Part shown: positions 48,038 through 64,000 of the stretch, one piece after another | How positions within the stretch are numbered: the first letter of the stretch is position 1 | How the letters are laid out: each line of letters starts with the position of its first letter | Source: Amoebidium appalachense | Taxonomy: Eukaryota; Ichthyosporea | Direction of reading: 5' to 3' | Assembly (NCBI GenBank): GCA_963693365.1 | Contig: CAVNZM010000001.1 | Span: 5,580,001-5,644,000 of the forward strand | Length of the DNA stretch: 64,000 nt | The notes under the pieces: generated by a model | What the model saw: the letters and a program-made list of their open reading frames with translations, nothing else | What the model was told of the DNA's origin: nothing | The model's database searches: none | Translations under genes and position numbers: made by a program

Positions 48038-48887
48038 GGGCGTGTTTGGCAGCGCAGTTATATCGTCTTTTCATCGTATTCGTATTTTCGCGCAATACCA
48101 CGAATACGAATTTGTGTCGTACCAAACACGCCGCAGAATTATATCTCGCGAAAAGACGATGGGATCGCTTTTATATCGTCTTTCGAAAATCAGCTCCGGA
48201 GGTGATTTTCGAAAAGACGATATAATTTCGGCCAATCATAAGCGCAGTAAGCTTCTATTGGATCGATTCGATCCAATCCAATTTTGACATTGTCGCGAAC
48301 CATTTATGGTTATTTTAGCTGTGAGGTTGGTGGAAACCGGATCGGTACCTGTTCTTTTCCAAATGCATTTTCCAATTTGGCACACTCTCGGTAGATGATC
48401 ACCCTAAATGTGTGCGGGCTAGGAGGCGGTTCTCCCTAAAACTCTAGGGTGATTCTACCGAGAGTGTGCCAAATCGGAAAAAAATAATACCTTTTTTTTA
48501 ACAATAGAAGTACATTAAAAACAATAGTAGGTAGAAAAAGTACCTTTATAAATATATTATATATATAGAAATATGCAAACTGCGCTCAAAATATGACTTT
48601 TAATTGCACTTCGAAGAACTAAATATATTATTATCGATTTACATCCCTCCACCCAATCAAACATCTGATCGATACACTTTTAGCATTCCATTGATGAAAC
48701 GTAAATACGATAAAAAATAAAATAAAAATAAGAAATCGAACGAGCATGTCTTGCGTGTTTAGGCGGCACGCCATAATCGTATTATCGCCCCTACCTACGC
48801 ATACCTCAAAATAATTTTATAAATACGATTATTCGTCTTTTCGCACAATAATATGAATACGATTATTTTTGGCTGCCAAACACGCCC
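48038..48887. mobile_element. PIF/Harbinger-like MITE
   Basis: Terminal inverted repeats GGGCGTGTTTGGCAGC (48038-48053) and GCTGCCAAACACGCCC (48872-48887) are flanked by a TAA duplication (48035-48037 and 48888-48890). Three-base TAA/TTA target sites and G-rich GTGTTTGG-type ends are typical of PIF/Harbinger (Tourist-like) MITEs. At 850 bp it codes for nothing. Inside are hairpins: CGTATTCGTATT with AATACGAA near 48078-48112, TTATATCGTCTTT.CGAAAATCA with its complement at about 48170-48225, and a 100-bp fold-back at 48375-48474. It ends about 100 bp from the stop codon of the ABC transporter and may lie in its 3' UTR. Confidence 0.85.
48375..48474. repeat. 100-bp fold-back inside the MITE
   Basis: ATTTGGCACACTCTCGGTAG at the left is matched by its reverse complement at the right. 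Inner arms ATCACCCTA and TAGGGTGAT also pair, leaving a loop of about 40 bp. It is probably a small element nested in, or part of, the Harbinger-like MITE. Confidence 0.8.
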
Positions 48888-48986
48888 TAAAGAGTCCATG
48901 TTGTATTACACTTCGGCCTTCATATACATTTCTATATTTAACGGATTATAACATTCCACACCACAACACACCTTCCCATTCCTCCT

Positions 48987-64000
<15,014 letters not shown>

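Overview
The window is nuclear DNA of a microbial eukaryote. The genes are cut into many short exons by GT-AG introns, the LTR retrotransposons include a chromodomain (chromovirus-type) Ty3/gypsy lineage, there is a PIF/Harbinger-like MITE, and introns are packed with (TG)n/(CA)n microsatellites and long G/C homopolymers. Proteinase-K-like subtilase and full-size PDR (ABCG) genes fit many algae, fungi and other protists. I cannot name the species. All exon models were built by hand from splice signals, reading phase and family motifs.

Layout. 1-1073 (+): last two exons of a transglutaminase-like protein. 2440-7440 (-): an unrecognised multi-exon gene whose seven 3'-most introns all join in phase. 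7.4-10.8 kb: repeat-rich DNA with two degenerate repeat arrays and one possible terminal exon. 10870-19507 (-): a complete nine-exon secreted subtilase (proteinase K family, 394 aa). Its first intron holds a young 3.6-kb non-autonomous LTR retrotransposon (15640-19236). 19.6-20.4 kb: an 86-codon ORF behind a CCAAT/E2F-like promoter, between inverted repeats. 20552-44205: a nested stack of LTR retrotransposons. Host element A (Ty3/gypsy, minus strand, about 7.7 kb once inserts are subtracted) was invaded by D (a 1.1-kb TRIM), B (8.35 kb, plus strand) and C (6.4 kb, plus strand, same family as B, with its integrase deleted). Every element has a 5-bp target duplication. 44.2-48.0 kb: no gene recognised. 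48038-48887: a Harbinger-like MITE carrying a smaller fold-back. 48987-64000 (-): 18 exons (about 1070 codons) of a full-size PDR/ABCG transporter that continues past the right edge. Visible are the linker after NBD1, TMD1, a degenerate NBD2 and TMD2.

The host genes appear unrelated to each other (a TGase-like protein, a secreted protease, a drug/lipid exporter). The strongest unusual signals are: a TTCGT pentamer saturating the interior of the small LTR element; a 9-mer AGCCAATCA recurring at about 12 sites, including inside exons; LTR elements whose primer-site region matches a tRNA 5' part rather than a tRNA 3' end; a fold-back deletion junction in element C; and splice sites built directly from CA/TG microsatellites.
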